Shown: positions 29,066 to 37,891 of the stretch, one piece after another
How the letters are laid out: each line of letters starts with the position of its first letter
Numbering within the stretch: position 1 is the stretch's first letter
From: Bog-532 sp963742875
Lineage (GTDB): Bacteria > Actinomycetota > Actinomycetes > Streptosporangiales > Streptosporangiaceae
Reading direction: 5' to 3'
Length of the DNA: 64,000 nt
Assembly (NCBI GenBank): GCA_963742875.1
Contig: CAVUNO010000017.1
Span: 1,240,001 to 1,304,000, forward strand
Notes under the pieces: generated by a model
The model's input: the letters and a program-made list of their open reading frames with translations, nothing else
The model's database searches: none
Told to the model about the DNA's origin: nothing
Position numbers and translations under genes: made by a program

Positions 29066-29907
29066 CCGGGCGACCCGGGGCAGGACGGCGGCGGCGGCAG
29101 GGTGGCCAGGGTGCTGGCGACCGCCTGGGCCACCCCGCGGGCGGCGCTGCCCATCTCGCTCTCGGCGTACTGGTCGTCTCCGATCGAGACCCGGGGGCGG
29201 CCGTCCACGTACCCGGCGGTGTACATGATGACGTAGGGGCCGGCCGCGAAACTCCGGGAGATCTGGCGCTGCGCATCACCGAACAAGCCAGCCGGGGTCC
29301 CGCCGAACGCCACCGCGTGCACCCCGGGGTCCAGGGCGCTCCCGGCCCCCGCGCGCGCCATCGCGGACTGGGCGGCGGACGCCTGGGCGGCGCCGGGCAG
29401 CACCGCGACCCCGACCGTCATGACGTAGGTGGCGGACTCGTCGGTATAGGTCGCCCGCAGCAGCGCCTGGCAGCCCCCGGCGTCCAGTAGCCGCGCCGCG
29501 GCCGCGTCGGTCCCGTCGGCACAGGAAGACTGCCCGGCGATGCCGGCGCGGGCGGCCTGCAGGTTCACGCCGCTCAGGTCGGCGAGCGTCGCGGCGGGCA
29601 GCAGGTAGCGGACGGAGGCCGGAAAGATGTCCCCCGCCGGCAGAGACCGCCACCGCTTGCTGACCTCCCACGCCATGATCTGCCGCTGCTCGGCGGCACT
29701 GAGGTGCCGGGGCAACAGCTGGGCGGCCAGTCCGGTCAGCGAGACGATCAGGCCGACGGCACCGAAGATGGCCCCGGTCAGCGCGGCGGTGCTGCCGGCC
29801 CCCCGGGACCGGTGCCGCGGCGGGCGAACGGGGCGGCCCGGGCGGACGGCGGCGGCATGTGGCGACGAGCGCGGCCTTTCACCCCACGCATCCGGCTCGT
29901 TCGGCAC
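29059..29907 (-). CDS. Single-pass membrane protein with large extracytoplasmic domain
   Basis: A 282-residue protein. A basic, Pro-rich cytoplasmic start is followed by one membrane helix (ALTGAIFGAVGLIVSLTGLA) near residue 45, then an extracellular domain with two Cys that could pair (GQSSCADGTD and DAGGCQALL). It ends PPPPSCPGSPGC. I recognise no enzyme motif. Translational overlap with the downstream subtilase suggests it is that protease's partner, substrate or regulator; that is inference from position. Confidence 0.75.
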   Translation of the reverse strand: MPNEPDAWGERPRSSPHAAAVRPGRPVRPPRHRSRGAGSTAALTGAIFGAVGLIVSLTGLAAQLLPRHLSAAEQRQIMAWEVSKRWRSLPAGDIFPASVRYLLPAATLADLSGVNLQAARAGIAGQSSCADGTDAAAARLLDAGGCQALLRATYTDESATYVMTVGVAVLPGAAQASAAQSAMARAGAGSALDPGVHAVAFGGTPAGLFGDAQRQISRSFAAGPYVIMYTAGYVDGRPRVSIGDDQYAESEMGSAARGVAQAVASTLATLPPPPSCPGSPGC

Positions 29908-29974
29908 AAGGGAATGGTACGGCCTGGTCTGGGCTGACTGACGGCAGTTTGCGGCTTATCGTGCCACCAGACGC

Positions 29975-30004
29975 CAATGGCCGCCGGTCACCCGGCGGCC
30001 ATTG
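29975..30004 (-). terminator. Hairpin downstream of moeZ
   Basis: CAATGGCCGCCGG (29975-29987) pairs perfectly with CCGGCGGCCATTG (29992-30004) around a 4-base loop, 15 bases after the moeZ stop on the minus strand. There is no strong T-tract, which is common for actinobacterial terminators. Confidence 0.65.
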
Positions 30005-30018
30005 CCGAGCCTGCTAGG

Positions 30019-31239
30019 TCAGTAGGTTGGCAGGCTCGGGTCGATCTGGCTGACCCAGGCCAGAACACCACCGCCGACGTGCACCGCGTCAGAGAAACCG
30101 GCGTCCTGCACGATCGCGAGGGCCTCGGCGCTGCGAACACCGCTCTTGCAGTGCAGCACGATCCGCTTGTCCTGCGGCAGCCGCTCCAGGGCGGCACCGG
30201 AGACAAACTCTCCCTTGGGGATCAGGGTGGCGCCGGGTATCGACACGATCTCGTACTCGTTCGGCTCGCGGACGTCCACGACGAAGATGGGATCGCCCGC
30301 GTCCATCATCTTCTTCAGGTCGCGCGCGGTGATGGTCGAGCCCTGCGCCGCCTGCTGCGCTTCCTCGGAGATCACGCCGCAGAACGCCTCGTAGTCGATG
30401 AGCCCGGTGATCGTGGGGTTCTTCCCGCACACCGGGCACTCCGGGTCCTTGCGGACCCGGACCGACCGGTAGGTCATCTCCAGGGCGTCGTAGATCATCA
30501 GGCGCCCGACCAGCGGCTCGCCGATCCCGGTGATGACCTTGATGGCCTCGTTGACCTGGATCGAGCCGATCGACGCGCACAGCACACCGAGGACGCCGCC
30601 CTCGGCGCAGGACGGCACCATCCCGGGCGGCGGGGGCTCGGGGTACAGGCAGCGGTAGCACGGGCCGTGCTCGGCCCAGAACACGCTCGCCTGCCCGTCG
30701 AACCGGTAGATCGATCCCCATACGTAAGGCTTGCCGAGCAGCACCGCGGCGTCGTTGACCAGGTAGCGCGTGGCGAAGTTGTCCGTGCCGTCCACGATCA
30801 GGTCGTAGCGCTCGAAGATCTGCAGGGCATTTTCTGAGTCCAGGCGTTCGGTGTGGAGGACGACTTCGACGTACGGGTTGATCTCACGGATGCTGTTGCG
30901 GGCGGACTCCGCCTTGGGGTGCCCGACGTCCGACACTCCGTGGATGATCTGGCGCTGCAGGTTGGACTCGTCCACGACGTCGAAATCGACGATGCCGAGG
31001 GTCCCGACGCCCGCGGCGGCCAGGTAGAGCAGAGCGGGTGAGCCGAGCCCGCCGGCGCCGACGACCAGCACCTTGGCGTTCTTCAGCCGCTTCTGCCCGG
31101 TCATCCCCACGTCGGGGATGATGAGGTGGCGGGAGTAACGCTTCACCTCGTCCACGGAGAGCTCGTCAGCCGGGGAGACCAGGGGTGGCAACGACACAGT
31201 GCTCTCCAGATCAATGGGCTCATGATGGCTGTACGGCAC
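30019..31239 (-). CDS. moeZ: Adenylyltransferase/sulfurtransferase MoeZ
   Basis: A 406-residue protein with an E1-like ThiF/MoeB domain (KVLVVGAGGLGSPALLYLAA, NLQRQIIHGVSDVG, YLVNDAAVLLGKP, two zinc CxxC pairs: CYRC and CPVC) and a C-terminal rhodanese domain (FVVDVREPNEYEIVSIPGA, then HCKSGVRSAEAL with the sulfur-carrying Cys). It activates and thiolates ubiquitin-like sulfur carriers for molybdopterin, thiamine, cysteine or siderophore synthesis. Close relatives begin at VSLPPLV, so GTG 31197 is the likelier start; the ATG at 31239 would add 14 residues. Confidence 0.94.
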   Translation of the reverse strand: MPYSHHEPIDLESTVSLPPLVSPADELSVDEVKRYSRHLIIPDVGMTGQKRLKNAKVLVVGAGGLGSPALLYLAAAGVGTLGIVDFDVVDESNLQRQIIHGVSDVGHPKAESARNSIREINPYVEVVLHTERLDSENALQIFERYDLIVDGTDNFATRYLVNDAAVLLGKPYVWGSIYRFDGQASVFWAEHGPCYRCLYPEPPPPGMVPSCAEGGVLGVLCASIGSIQVNEAIKVITGIGEPLVGRLMIYDALEMTYRSVRVRKDPECPVCGKNPTITGLIDYEAFCGVISEEAQQAAQGSTITARDLKKMMDAGDPIFVVDVREPNEYEIVSIPGATLIPKGEFVSGAALERLPQDKRIVLHCKSGVRSAEALAIVQDAGFSDAVHVGGGVLAWVSQIDPSLPTY

Positions 31240-31256
31240 CCCTCGGGGGTACCTTC

Positions 31257-32195
31257 CTACACAACCGGGACGGACAGTGGCTCATTCCCGGTGAGCATCC
31301 GGCGGAACTCGGCCGCGACGGCGGCCGGCCGCTCCATCTGGGCCACATGCCCGGTCCGGGGCAGTACGACGACCCGGGCCCGGCGGAATGTGCGCGCCGC
31401 GCGCCCGGCCATCCGGGGGTCGACGATCCGGTCGTGGCTGCCGTAGATGATGAGCGACGGAGCGCTGACCCGCGCGGCGTCGCGCCACAGCGAGGCACTG
31501 CCGCGGCGCAGGTATTCCGCGACGATGGACCGGGCGCAGCGGACGAGTACCGCCCCGCCGTAACCGAGCTGGTCCCGGCGCTCGATCTCGGCGATGTCCG
31601 CGGCGATACGGTCCGGGTGCACGCAGGTGCCGTCGAAGTAGATCGTGGCGATGGACGCCTCGACCCGCTCCTGCGGGGACATCTTCTGCACCCGGCTCAG
31701 CACCCAGCTGCCGAACTTCGGGACGCAGAGGGCCGGAAAGCGGGCGGTGGCCGGGCGCAGCCACAGATCCGGCATGGCCGGGGCGATGAGGGTGAGCGAC
31801 CGGACCAGGTTGGGGCGGGTCGCGGCGACCCGGGTGCAGACGGCGCCGCCAAGGGAGTTGCCGAACAGGTGGACCGGACCGCGGCCGCGCTGTTCGATCA
31901 GGGCCGCGACCGTGGCCGCCTGCCCGTTCACCGTGCAGCTCTGCTCGGCGGGCTGGGAGTACCCGAAGCCCGGCAGGTCGAGAGCGTCGCATGTGACCCC
32001 GGCACCGTCGCCGCACGTGCTCAGCATGTGCATGAGGTCGGTCCAGTTGGTGGAGGAACCACCGAAACCATGCACGAACAGGGCAGACCCGGCCCCGTCG
32101 CTCGCGCCCAGGGCCGCCGGGGCAGTCCGCACGAAGACGTCCCCGTCACCCAGGCTGACGAACTCCCCCGGCCACGCCGGAATGGGCTCTGCCAT
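31257..32195 (-). CDS. Alpha/beta hydrolase
   Basis: A 312-residue alpha/beta-fold hydrolase. The oxyanion motif is ALFVHGFGGSSTNWTDL, the nucleophile elbow HLFGNSLGGAVCTRVA (Ser), the acid region LIIYGSHDRIVDPRMA (Asp) and the final His RTGHVAQMERP. No signal peptide. It lies 17 bases upstream of moeZ in the same direction and may be co-transcribed. The substrate is unknown; the fold covers esterases, epoxide hydrolases and C-C hydrolases. Confidence 0.88.
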   Translation of the reverse strand: MAEPIPAWPGEFVSLGDGDVFVRTAPAALGASDGAGSALFVHGFGGSSTNWTDLMHMLSTCGDGAGVTCDALDLPGFGYSQPAEQSCTVNGQAATVAALIEQRGRGPVHLFGNSLGGAVCTRVAATRPNLVRSLTLIAPAMPDLWLRPATARFPALCVPKFGSWVLSRVQKMSPQERVEASIATIYFDGTCVHPDRIAADIAEIERRDQLGYGGAVLVRCARSIVAEYLRRGSASLWRDAARVSAPSLIIYGSHDRIVDPRMAGRAARTFRRARVVVLPRTGHVAQMERPAAVAAEFRRMLTGNEPLSVPVV

Positions 32196-32292
32196 GGACC
32201 GCCTCCCGCCCGGTGAACACCGCGTTCACTGACGCTCCAGGTTAATCAACCAGCCGTTCACCCAAAACACCCACGCTGGATTCCGGGTGGGG

Positions 32293-33110
32293 TCAGACGG
32301 CCGCCTGGCGATACCTGGCCGCGGCCAGGCTGGCACGCAAGGATTCAGCGAGGTCCGGCTCCGCAGTGCCGGGGTCGCTGGGCTCGTCGTCCGAGGGGCC
32401 CAGTTCCGGCGCGCCTGAGACCTTTGTCGGGCCTGAGACCTTTGTTGTGCTGAGGGTGTCCAGTTCTTCGGGGTAGCGATCGTGGTGAGCGGCCGGGTCG
32501 AACCGCTGCGTCATCGCGTCGATCAGTGACGTCGCCATCGTCAGCTCCGGCTCCGCCGGGCGGGGCCCGGTGCCGGAGGCCAGAAAGGGGAAATCGGCGC
32601 CGGCGACCTCGCCGGGCGCCAGCAGGGTCTGCAGGACCAGGACGCCGTCCCGGACGCGGAGCCCGGCCAGGACCTCCCGCTGCCGCAGCGTCACCGTAGC
32701 GACCGCGACCTTGCCGGCGCGCCGCAGCGCCTCGCGGAACACGACGTACGCCCGGGTGGCGGATTCGGCCGGCTCGAGGTAGTAACTCCGGGCCACCAGG
32801 ATGGGATCGATCTCGTGGGCCCGGGTGAAGGAGCGCACCTCAATGCGGTGCGTGCGCTCGCGCGGCAGGCTGGCCAGCTCCTCGTCGGTCAGCATCACCA
32901 CGTCGCCGCCGGGCCGCTGGTAGCCCTTGGCCACGCCGGCGTAGGGGACCTCCCGGCCGCAGTCCAGGCAGACCCGGCGGAAAGAGATTTCCCGCCGTCC
33001 TCGCGGTGGACCTGGCGGAAGGCCACCTCGCGGGGCTGCGTCGCCGGGTACAACCGGACCGGGATATTGACCAGGCCGAACGAGATGGCACCGGCCCACA
33101 GACTGCGCAT
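32293..33110 (-). pseudogene. ku: Ku DNA end-binding protein with one frameshift
   Basis: MRSLWAGAISFGLVNIPVRL, YPATQPREVAFRQVHREDGG starts in one frame from ATG 33110. The rest (ISFRRVCLDCGREVPYAGVA, DVVMLTDEELASLPRERTHR, RSYYLEPAESATRAYVVFRE, VATVTLRQREVLAGLRVRDG) continues in the next frame to 32293. The span is one base short of a multiple of three, and one missing A at the GGGAAATC run (about 32988-32993) restores a normal 272-residue bacterial Ku. Ku binds DNA ends for non-homologous end joining with LigD, which is not in this window. Sequence error is at least as likely as true inactivation. Confidence 0.88.
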
Positions 33111-33235
33111 GGCCGGCTGAATACCCCGCCGGAGCGGGCCGTAAAGAGCGGGCGGACCAGTGCCCTGGCTGAGATGATGGCCGGATCTGCTTATCCCGGG
33201 CGTGGTCCCGGGGCCGGGGGATGGAAGGTGATCTT

Positions 33236-34576
33236 ATGCCCGATTTCGATGTCGTCGTGCTGGGCGGCGGGACCGCGGGTGTGCACGTCGCCTCCACGGT
33301 CGCCCGGGCAGGCCGTTCGGTGGCGCTGGCCGAGGCCGGGCTGGTGGGCGGCGAGTCTCCCTACCTGGCGTGCCTGCCCTCCAAGGCCCTGCTGGAGGCG
33401 GCCGGCCGGGGTGAGGCGTGGGAAAACGCGGTCGCCCGGCGGGACGATGCGGCCAGCCACCTGGACGACACGGCCGCGGCCGCGCGCCTGACGGAGGCGG
33501 GTGTCACGCTGCTGCGCGGCACCGGGAAGGTGACGCAGCCCGGAACGGTGGAAGTCCCGGAAAACGATCCGGTGAGCTACGCCAACCTCGTCGTCACCAC
33601 GGGCAGCGAGCCGGTCGCGCCGCCGATCGAGGGCCTCGCCGACATCCCCGCCTGGACCAGCGCCGAGGCCCTGAGCTGCCCGGACCTGCCACGGCGGCTG
33701 GTGGTCCTCGGCGGCGGCTCCGCCGGGTGCGAGCTGGCGCAGATCTACGCGGCGTTCGGCTCGCAGGTGACGCTGGTCGAGACGGAGAACGTCCTGCTGC
33801 CGGCCGAGGCCGCCTTCACCGGGGAGATCCTGGCCGGGGCCCTCCGCCGGACTGGCGTCGACGTGCGCCTCGGCTCCGCAGCGGCGAAGGCCGAGCGGAC
33901 CGACGAGGGACTGGCGCTCACGCTGGAGGACGGGACGCGGATCGAGGCGGACCGGGTGCTGCTGGCGACCGGGCGGCGTCCCCGGCTCAGCGGCCTCGGC
34001 CTGGACAAGCTCGGCGTCGACGTCAAGCCCGGCGCGGCGATCCCGGTCGACGCCACCTGCCGGGTGGTCACGCCCGGCCCGGCGGACGGCCAGCGGGCCG
34101 GCCTGTGGGCGGCGGGAGACGTCACCGGGCTCGGCACGCATTCGCACACGGCGAAGTACCAGGGCGCCGTGATCGCCGCGAACCTCCTGGGCCAGCGGCG
34201 GGAGGCGGACTACCGCGCTATCCCGCGCGCGGTGTTCACCATGCCGTCGGTGTGCGCGGTGGGCGTCTCCCCGCAGGGCGCCGCCGAGGCGGGGATATCC
34301 GTGCTGACCGGGGGCGCCGATCTGCCGGTTACGGCGCGGGCTACCCTCACGGGTGCGGACGCCGGGCGCGTCGAGCTGTACGCTCATCCGGAATCGGGGC
34401 TGCTGCTGGGGGCCGCGGCGGTCGGGCCGCACGCGCCGGACTGGATGGGCGAGGTGACGGTGGCCATCCGGGCCGGACTCCCCCTGGCGATCCTGGCCGA
34501 TACGGTGCACGCTTTCCCCACCTGGAGTGCGGCGCTCGAGCCGGCCATCAGGGACCTGGCCAGCCAGCTCTCGTGA
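33236..34576 (+). CDS. FAD/NAD(P)-dependent oxidoreductase, lipoamide-dehydrogenase-like, missing one redox Cys
   Basis: A 446-residue flavoprotein of the pyridine nucleotide-disulfide oxidoreductase class I fold: VVVLGGGTAGVHVASTVARA for FAD, VVLGGGSAGCELAQIYAAFG for NAD(P), GLWAAGDVTGLGTHSHTAKY for flavin, and a dimerisation domain (FTMPSVCAVGVSPQGAAEA). The active-site loop reads GGESPYLACLPSKALL, where the family normally has C-x4-C; the first Cys is Ser here, so no redox disulfide can form. The C-terminal HAFPTWSAALE retains the His region. It may be an NAD(P)H oxidase or quinone reductase rather than a dithiol enzyme. Start at ATG 33236, with a purine-rich site upstream. Confidence 0.87.
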   Translation: MPDFDVVVLGGGTAGVHVASTVARAGRSVALAEAGLVGGESPYLACLPSKALLEAAGRGEAWENAVARRDDAASHLDDTAAAARLTEAGVTLLRGTGKVTQPGTVEVPENDPVSYANLVVTTGSEPVAPPIEGLADIPAWTSAEALSCPDLPRRLVVLGGGSAGCELAQIYAAFGSQVTLVETENVLLPAEAAFTGEILAGALRRTGVDVRLGSAAAKAERTDEGLALTLEDGTRIEADRVLLATGRRPRLSGLGLDKLGVDVKPGAAIPVDATCRVVTPGPADGQRAGLWAAGDVTGLGTHSHTAKYQGAVIAANLLGQRREADYRAIPRAVFTMPSVCAVGVSPQGAAEAGISVLTGGADLPVTARATLTGADAGRVELYAHPESGLLLGAAAVGPHAPDWMGEVTVAIRAGLPLAILADTVHAFPTWSAALEPAIRDLASQLS

Positions 34577-34616
34577 CCACACCGATGCCGAACGAACATA
34601 CGAGGAGTGGCTCGCA

Positions 34617-34796
34617 TTGAGCGAGATGGACATGGAAAAGCCGGCGGACGACGCCCTCGAGCAGGAGCGTGCGGTGGTCGAAACCGACGAGGAGGACGTG
34701 CCGGAACACCCGGACATACCGCTCGACGCGAACGAAGCCGACGTGGCGGAGCAGGAGCGGACGGTCAGCGACGACGATGACGACGACTACCGGTGA
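34617..34796 (+). CDS. Small highly acidic conserved protein
   Basis: About 59 residues from TTG 34617 (GAGGAG nine bases upstream) or ATG 34626. The sequence is dominated by Asp and Glu: DDALEQERAVVETDEEDVPE, HPDIPLDANEADVAEQERTV, ending DDDDDDYR. The E-x-D-V-P-E-H-P-D-I-P core looks conserved rather than random. No fold or function is recognised; it starts shortly after the flavoprotein gene and runs in the same direction. Confidence 0.6.
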   Translation: MSEMDMEKPADDALEQERAVVETDEEDVPEHPDIPLDANEADVAEQERTVSDDDDDDYR

Positions 34797-34927
34797 GCAG
34801 CCCGCCCGGGCAAGCACCCGGGCAAGTACCCGGACAGCGAAACTAGCTGGTCGGCCGGCTTGGCCTTAACATGGCCGGGAACTCGGAGAATCGTCCTCCA
34901 CTCGGCTCAAGGATCTCGGAGACTGCG

Positions 34928-35548
34928 GTGACGGCAACGTCCGACGCACGGCCACGGGGGGCGCGGATGCCACGGCAGGCCCGCCGCCGCCAACTGCTCG
35001 GCGCAGCCCAGGAGGTGTTCGTCAGCCAGGGCTACCACGCCGCCGCGATGGACGAGATCGCGGACCGCGCCGGGATCAGCAAGCCGGTGCTCTACCAGCA
35101 CTTCCCGAGCAAGCTCGAGCTGTACCTCGCGCTGCTGGACGAAAGCGTGGACGCGCTCATCGGCACCGTCCGCACGGCGCTGAGCTCGACGAACGACAAC
35201 AAGCAGCGGGTGGCCGCGACGTTCGGCGCGTACTTCGGCTTCGTGGCTAACCAGGGCGGGGCCTACCGGCTGGTGTTCGAGTCCGATCTGGGCAACGAAC
35301 CCGCCGTCCGGGCCCGGCTCGACCGGTCCGTCCAGGAGTGCGCGGAGATGATCAGCGAGGTCATCAAGGAAGACACGCGCATACCGGCCGACGCCGCGCA
35401 CCTGCTCAGCGTGGGCCTGGTGGGGACGGCTCAGGTCACCGCGCGATACTGGCTCGGCAGCGACGGCCGCATCCCGCAGGAGGAGGCCGAGCAGCTGATG
35501 GCCCGGCTGGCCTGGCGGGGCATCAGCGGCTGGCCTCTCAGCAGCTGA
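34928..35548 (+). CDS. TetR/AcrR-family transcriptional regulator
   Basis: A 206-residue regulator. The N-terminal HTH reads RRRQLLGAAQEVFVSQGYHA, AAMDEIADRAGISKPVLYQH and FPSKLELYLALLDE, the standard TetR domain. The helical ligand-binding half follows (TFGAYFGFVANQGGAYRLVF, LLSVGLVGTAQVTARYWLGS). GTG 34928 has a GGAG at six bases, better than the ATG at 34871. It is followed 30 bases later by the DUF3107 gene, a pairing often conserved in actinobacteria. The effector is unknown. Confidence 0.9.
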   Translation: MTATSDARPRGARMPRQARRRQLLGAAQEVFVSQGYHAAAMDEIADRAGISKPVLYQHFPSKLELYLALLDESVDALIGTVRTALSSTNDNKQRVAATFGAYFGFVANQGGAYRLVFESDLGNEPAVRARLDRSVQECAEMISEVIKEDTRIPADAAHLLSVGLVGTAQVTARYWLGSDGRIPQEEAEQLMARLAWRGISGWPLSS

Positions 35549-35578
35549 CCAGCGGCTGATCCTGATCGAAGGAGCCTG

Positions 35579-35803
35579 GTGGAAGTTCGTATTGGAGTTC
35601 AGTCCGCGCCGCGCGAGCTGACCGTGGAGACCAGCACGCCAGCCGACCAGATCGAGCGGGCCCTGACCGACGCCCTGGCCGGCGACGGCGTTTTCACGCT
35701 CGCCGTGGAGAGGGGCGGCAAGGTGTTCGTGCCGGCGGACAAGATCGCCTACCTCGAGTTCATCGGAGCGGAGGCCCGCCCGATCGGCTTCGGCAACCTC
35801 TGA
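35579..35803 (+). CDS. DUF3107 protein
   Basis: A 74-residue protein from GTG 35579: MEVRIGVQSAPRELTVETS, then ALAGDGVFTLAVERGGKVFV and PADKIAYLEFIGAEARPIGF. It matches the small DUF3107 family of actinobacteria, a compact beta-rich ATP-binding-like fold of unknown role. A GGAGCC ribosome site lies just upstream. Complete for the family. Confidence 0.9.
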   Translation: MEVRIGVQSAPRELTVETSTPADQIERALTDALAGDGVFTLAVERGGKVFVPADKIAYLEFIGAEARPIGFGNL

Positions 35804-36041
35804 GCCGCTGACCTGTGCCGGGAAGCCTGCTGCTATACTTTGCGTTGTACGTGGTACGGATGCGGCGACCGCCGCGCGCCGGTGATGGCGCGGGCAGCGG
35901 GACACGCCCCCGTATACGAACGGGCACCGTGCGCGGTTAGCGCCGCGGTGGCACACGACGGACCTTCGCCCCGCCGGCCTGCGGGTGGCGGGGTAAGGTA
36001 AGGGGTATTGATGGAGGCTGAACCCCCTGACGAGCGAAACA
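35804..36041 (+). promoter_or_regulatory. Leader/promoter region of the DEAD-box helicase
   Basis: About 240 bases without a gene. TATACT at 35834-35839 is a good -10 candidate, but its -35 (CTGACC at 35808) is 20 bases away, more than usual. If used, the transcript would have a ~190-base 5' leader before the helicase start, a common feature of cold-inducible helicase mRNAs. I did not find a definite hairpin. Confidence 0.35.
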
Positions 36042-37880
36042 TTGACCGGGCACAGTCCCGGCAGCGAGATTGTGCTGGATGACGAGCCGGCCGGAGGCGC
36101 GGACACCGCGCACGCGGTTCCGTTCCGTGAATTCGGTGTCTCCGACACGATCTGCGCGGCCCTTGAGGCCGCAGGAATCCACACCACCTTTCCCATTCAG
36201 GCCCTGACCCTGCCGATCGCGCTGGGCGGCCACGACATCATCGGCCAGGCGCGGACCGGCACCGGCAAGACGCTGGGCTTCGGCATCCCGCTCCTGCAGC
36301 GGCTGCAGGACGGCCCGCCGGCCGCCCCGAAAGCGCCGCGCGCTCTGGTGGTCGTGCCGACCCGGGAACTGGCGATCCAGGTCGCCGGCGATCTGCGGAT
36401 GGCGGGCTCCGGCCTGGGCACCCGCGTGCTGACGCTCTACGGCGGCCGGGCGTATGAGCCGCAGATCGAGGCGCTCCGCGCGGGCATCAACGTCGTCGTC
36501 AGCACACCCGGGCGGCTGCTCGATCTGGTCGGGCAGCGCCACCTGGGCCTGGGCGACGTCCGCACCCTCGTCCTGGACGAGGCGGACAAGATGCTCGACC
36601 TCGGCTTCCTGCCGGACGTCGAGCGCATTCTGCAGCTCACCCCCGACGGCCGGCAGACCATGATGTTCTCGGCCACCATGCCCGGTGAGGTCGTCACGCT
36701 GGCGCGGCGGCATCTGCACCGGCCGACCCACGTGCGCGCCGAGACCATCGACGCTCCCGCGCCGGTCCCGAGCACCCGGCAGCACGTCTTCCGCGTCCAC
36801 CACATGGACAAGGTCGAGGTGCTGGCGCGCGTCCTGCAGGCCGAGGGCCGGGGCCTGACGATGGTGTTCTGCCAGACCAAACGGGCCGCCGACCAGGTCG
36901 CGGGCGCCCTGGCGACGCGGGGCTTCGCGGTCGCGACCGTCCACGGCGACCTCGGCCAGGGCCAGCGGGAGCGCGCGCTGCGCGCGTTCCGCAGCGGCAA
37001 GGTCGACGTGCTCGTGGCCACCGAGGTGGCCGCGCGCGGGCTCGACGTCGAGGACGTCACGCACGTCGTGAACTTCGAATGCCCCGACGACGACAAGGCC
37101 TACCTGCACCGCATCGGGCGAACCGGGCGCGCGGGGCGGGACGGCGTCGCGGTGACGTTCGTCGACTGGCGTGACATGCACCGCTGGAAGCTCATCGACG
37201 AGGCCCTCGGCCTGGCCCAGGCCGAGCCGGTCGAGACGTACTCCACGTCGGTGAACCTCTTCACCGAATTGGGTATACCGCGGTCGGCGACCGGCACCCT
37301 GCCGAGGGCGATGCGCAGCCGGGCCGGCCTGGACGCCGAAGACGTCGAGGACATCGGCGAGACCGGGCGGCTGGCCGCGACCGGCGCGAAGGGAACGCGG
37401 AGCGCCCCGGCCCGGGGCGGCCGCAGCCGGCGCGGTGCGGCCGCGGCGCCGGACGGCCGGACGCCGGCCGACAGCACTGACGGCCACGACGCCGCGCCCC
37501 GGGAACGCTCCCGGGTCCGCCGGCGGACCCGGAGCGGCCGGGACGCCCGGACCCCGGACCCGCTGGGGCCGCATGAGCCGCGGGAGGGCGCCGGCCAGCC
37601 GCCCGCGCAGCCGTCCGCCCACTCGCCCGCGCACCCGGCCGCGGGCAAGTACGCGGACGGCGCCGAGCGCAGCGCCCGGCCCCGGCGGCGCCGGACGCGG
37701 GGCGGTCAGAACCGCGTCCTGAATGACGGCGCTCACCGCCCCGGCCGACCGCTGGCCGCTGCAGCGTACGGCCCGGCCAGCGGGGCGCCAGCGCGTGATG
37801 GCCGCCCCCTTCGCGTGATTCAATGGCAGCAGCGACGTTCCGGCACGTCTATCAGCATGGGCATCAGCAGTGCTCGGTAA
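36042..37880 (+). CDS. DEAD-box RNA helicase
   Basis: A 612-residue helicase with all DEAD motifs: Q motif FPIQALTLPIALGG, I ARTGTGKTLGFGIPLLQRL, Ia PTRELAIQV, Ib STPGRLLDLV, II VLDEADKMLDLGF, III FSATMPGEV, IV TMVFCQTKRAADQV, V VLVATEVAARGLDVEDVTHV, VI HRIGRTGRAGRDG. The ~180-residue C-terminal tail is Arg/Gly/Pro/Ala-rich (RARGGRSRRGAAAA-like), as in RNA-binding tails of RhlE/CshA types. The start codon is uncertain: TTG 36042 is the first available, without a strong ribosome site. It remodels RNA, probably ribosomal or cold-shock transcripts. Confidence 0.93.
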   Translation: MTGHSPGSEIVLDDEPAGGADTAHAVPFREFGVSDTICAALEAAGIHTTFPIQALTLPIALGGHDIIGQARTGTGKTLGFGIPLLQRLQDGPPAAPKAPRALVVVPTRELAIQVAGDLRMAGSGLGTRVLTLYGGRAYEPQIEALRAGINVVVSTPGRLLDLVGQRHLGLGDVRTLVLDEADKMLDLGFLPDVERILQLTPDGRQTMMFSATMPGEVVTLARRHLHRPTHVRAETIDAPAPVPSTRQHVFRVHHMDKVEVLARVLQAEGRGLTMVFCQTKRAADQVAGALATRGFAVATVHGDLGQGQRERALRAFRSGKVDVLVATEVAARGLDVEDVTHVVNFECPDDDKAYLHRIGRTGRAGRDGVAVTFVDWRDMHRWKLIDEALGLAQAEPVETYSTSVNLFTELGIPRSATGTLPRAMRSRAGLDAEDVEDIGETGRLAATGAKGTRSAPARGGRSRRGAAAAPDGRTPADSTDGHDAAPRERSRVRRRTRSGRDARTPDPLGPHEPREGAGQPPAQPSAHSPAHPAAGKYADGAERSARPRRRRTRGGQNRVLNDGAHRPGRPLAAAAYGPASGAPARDGRPLRVIQWQQRRSGTSISMGISSAR

Positions 37881-37891
37881 GGGTTCCGACG

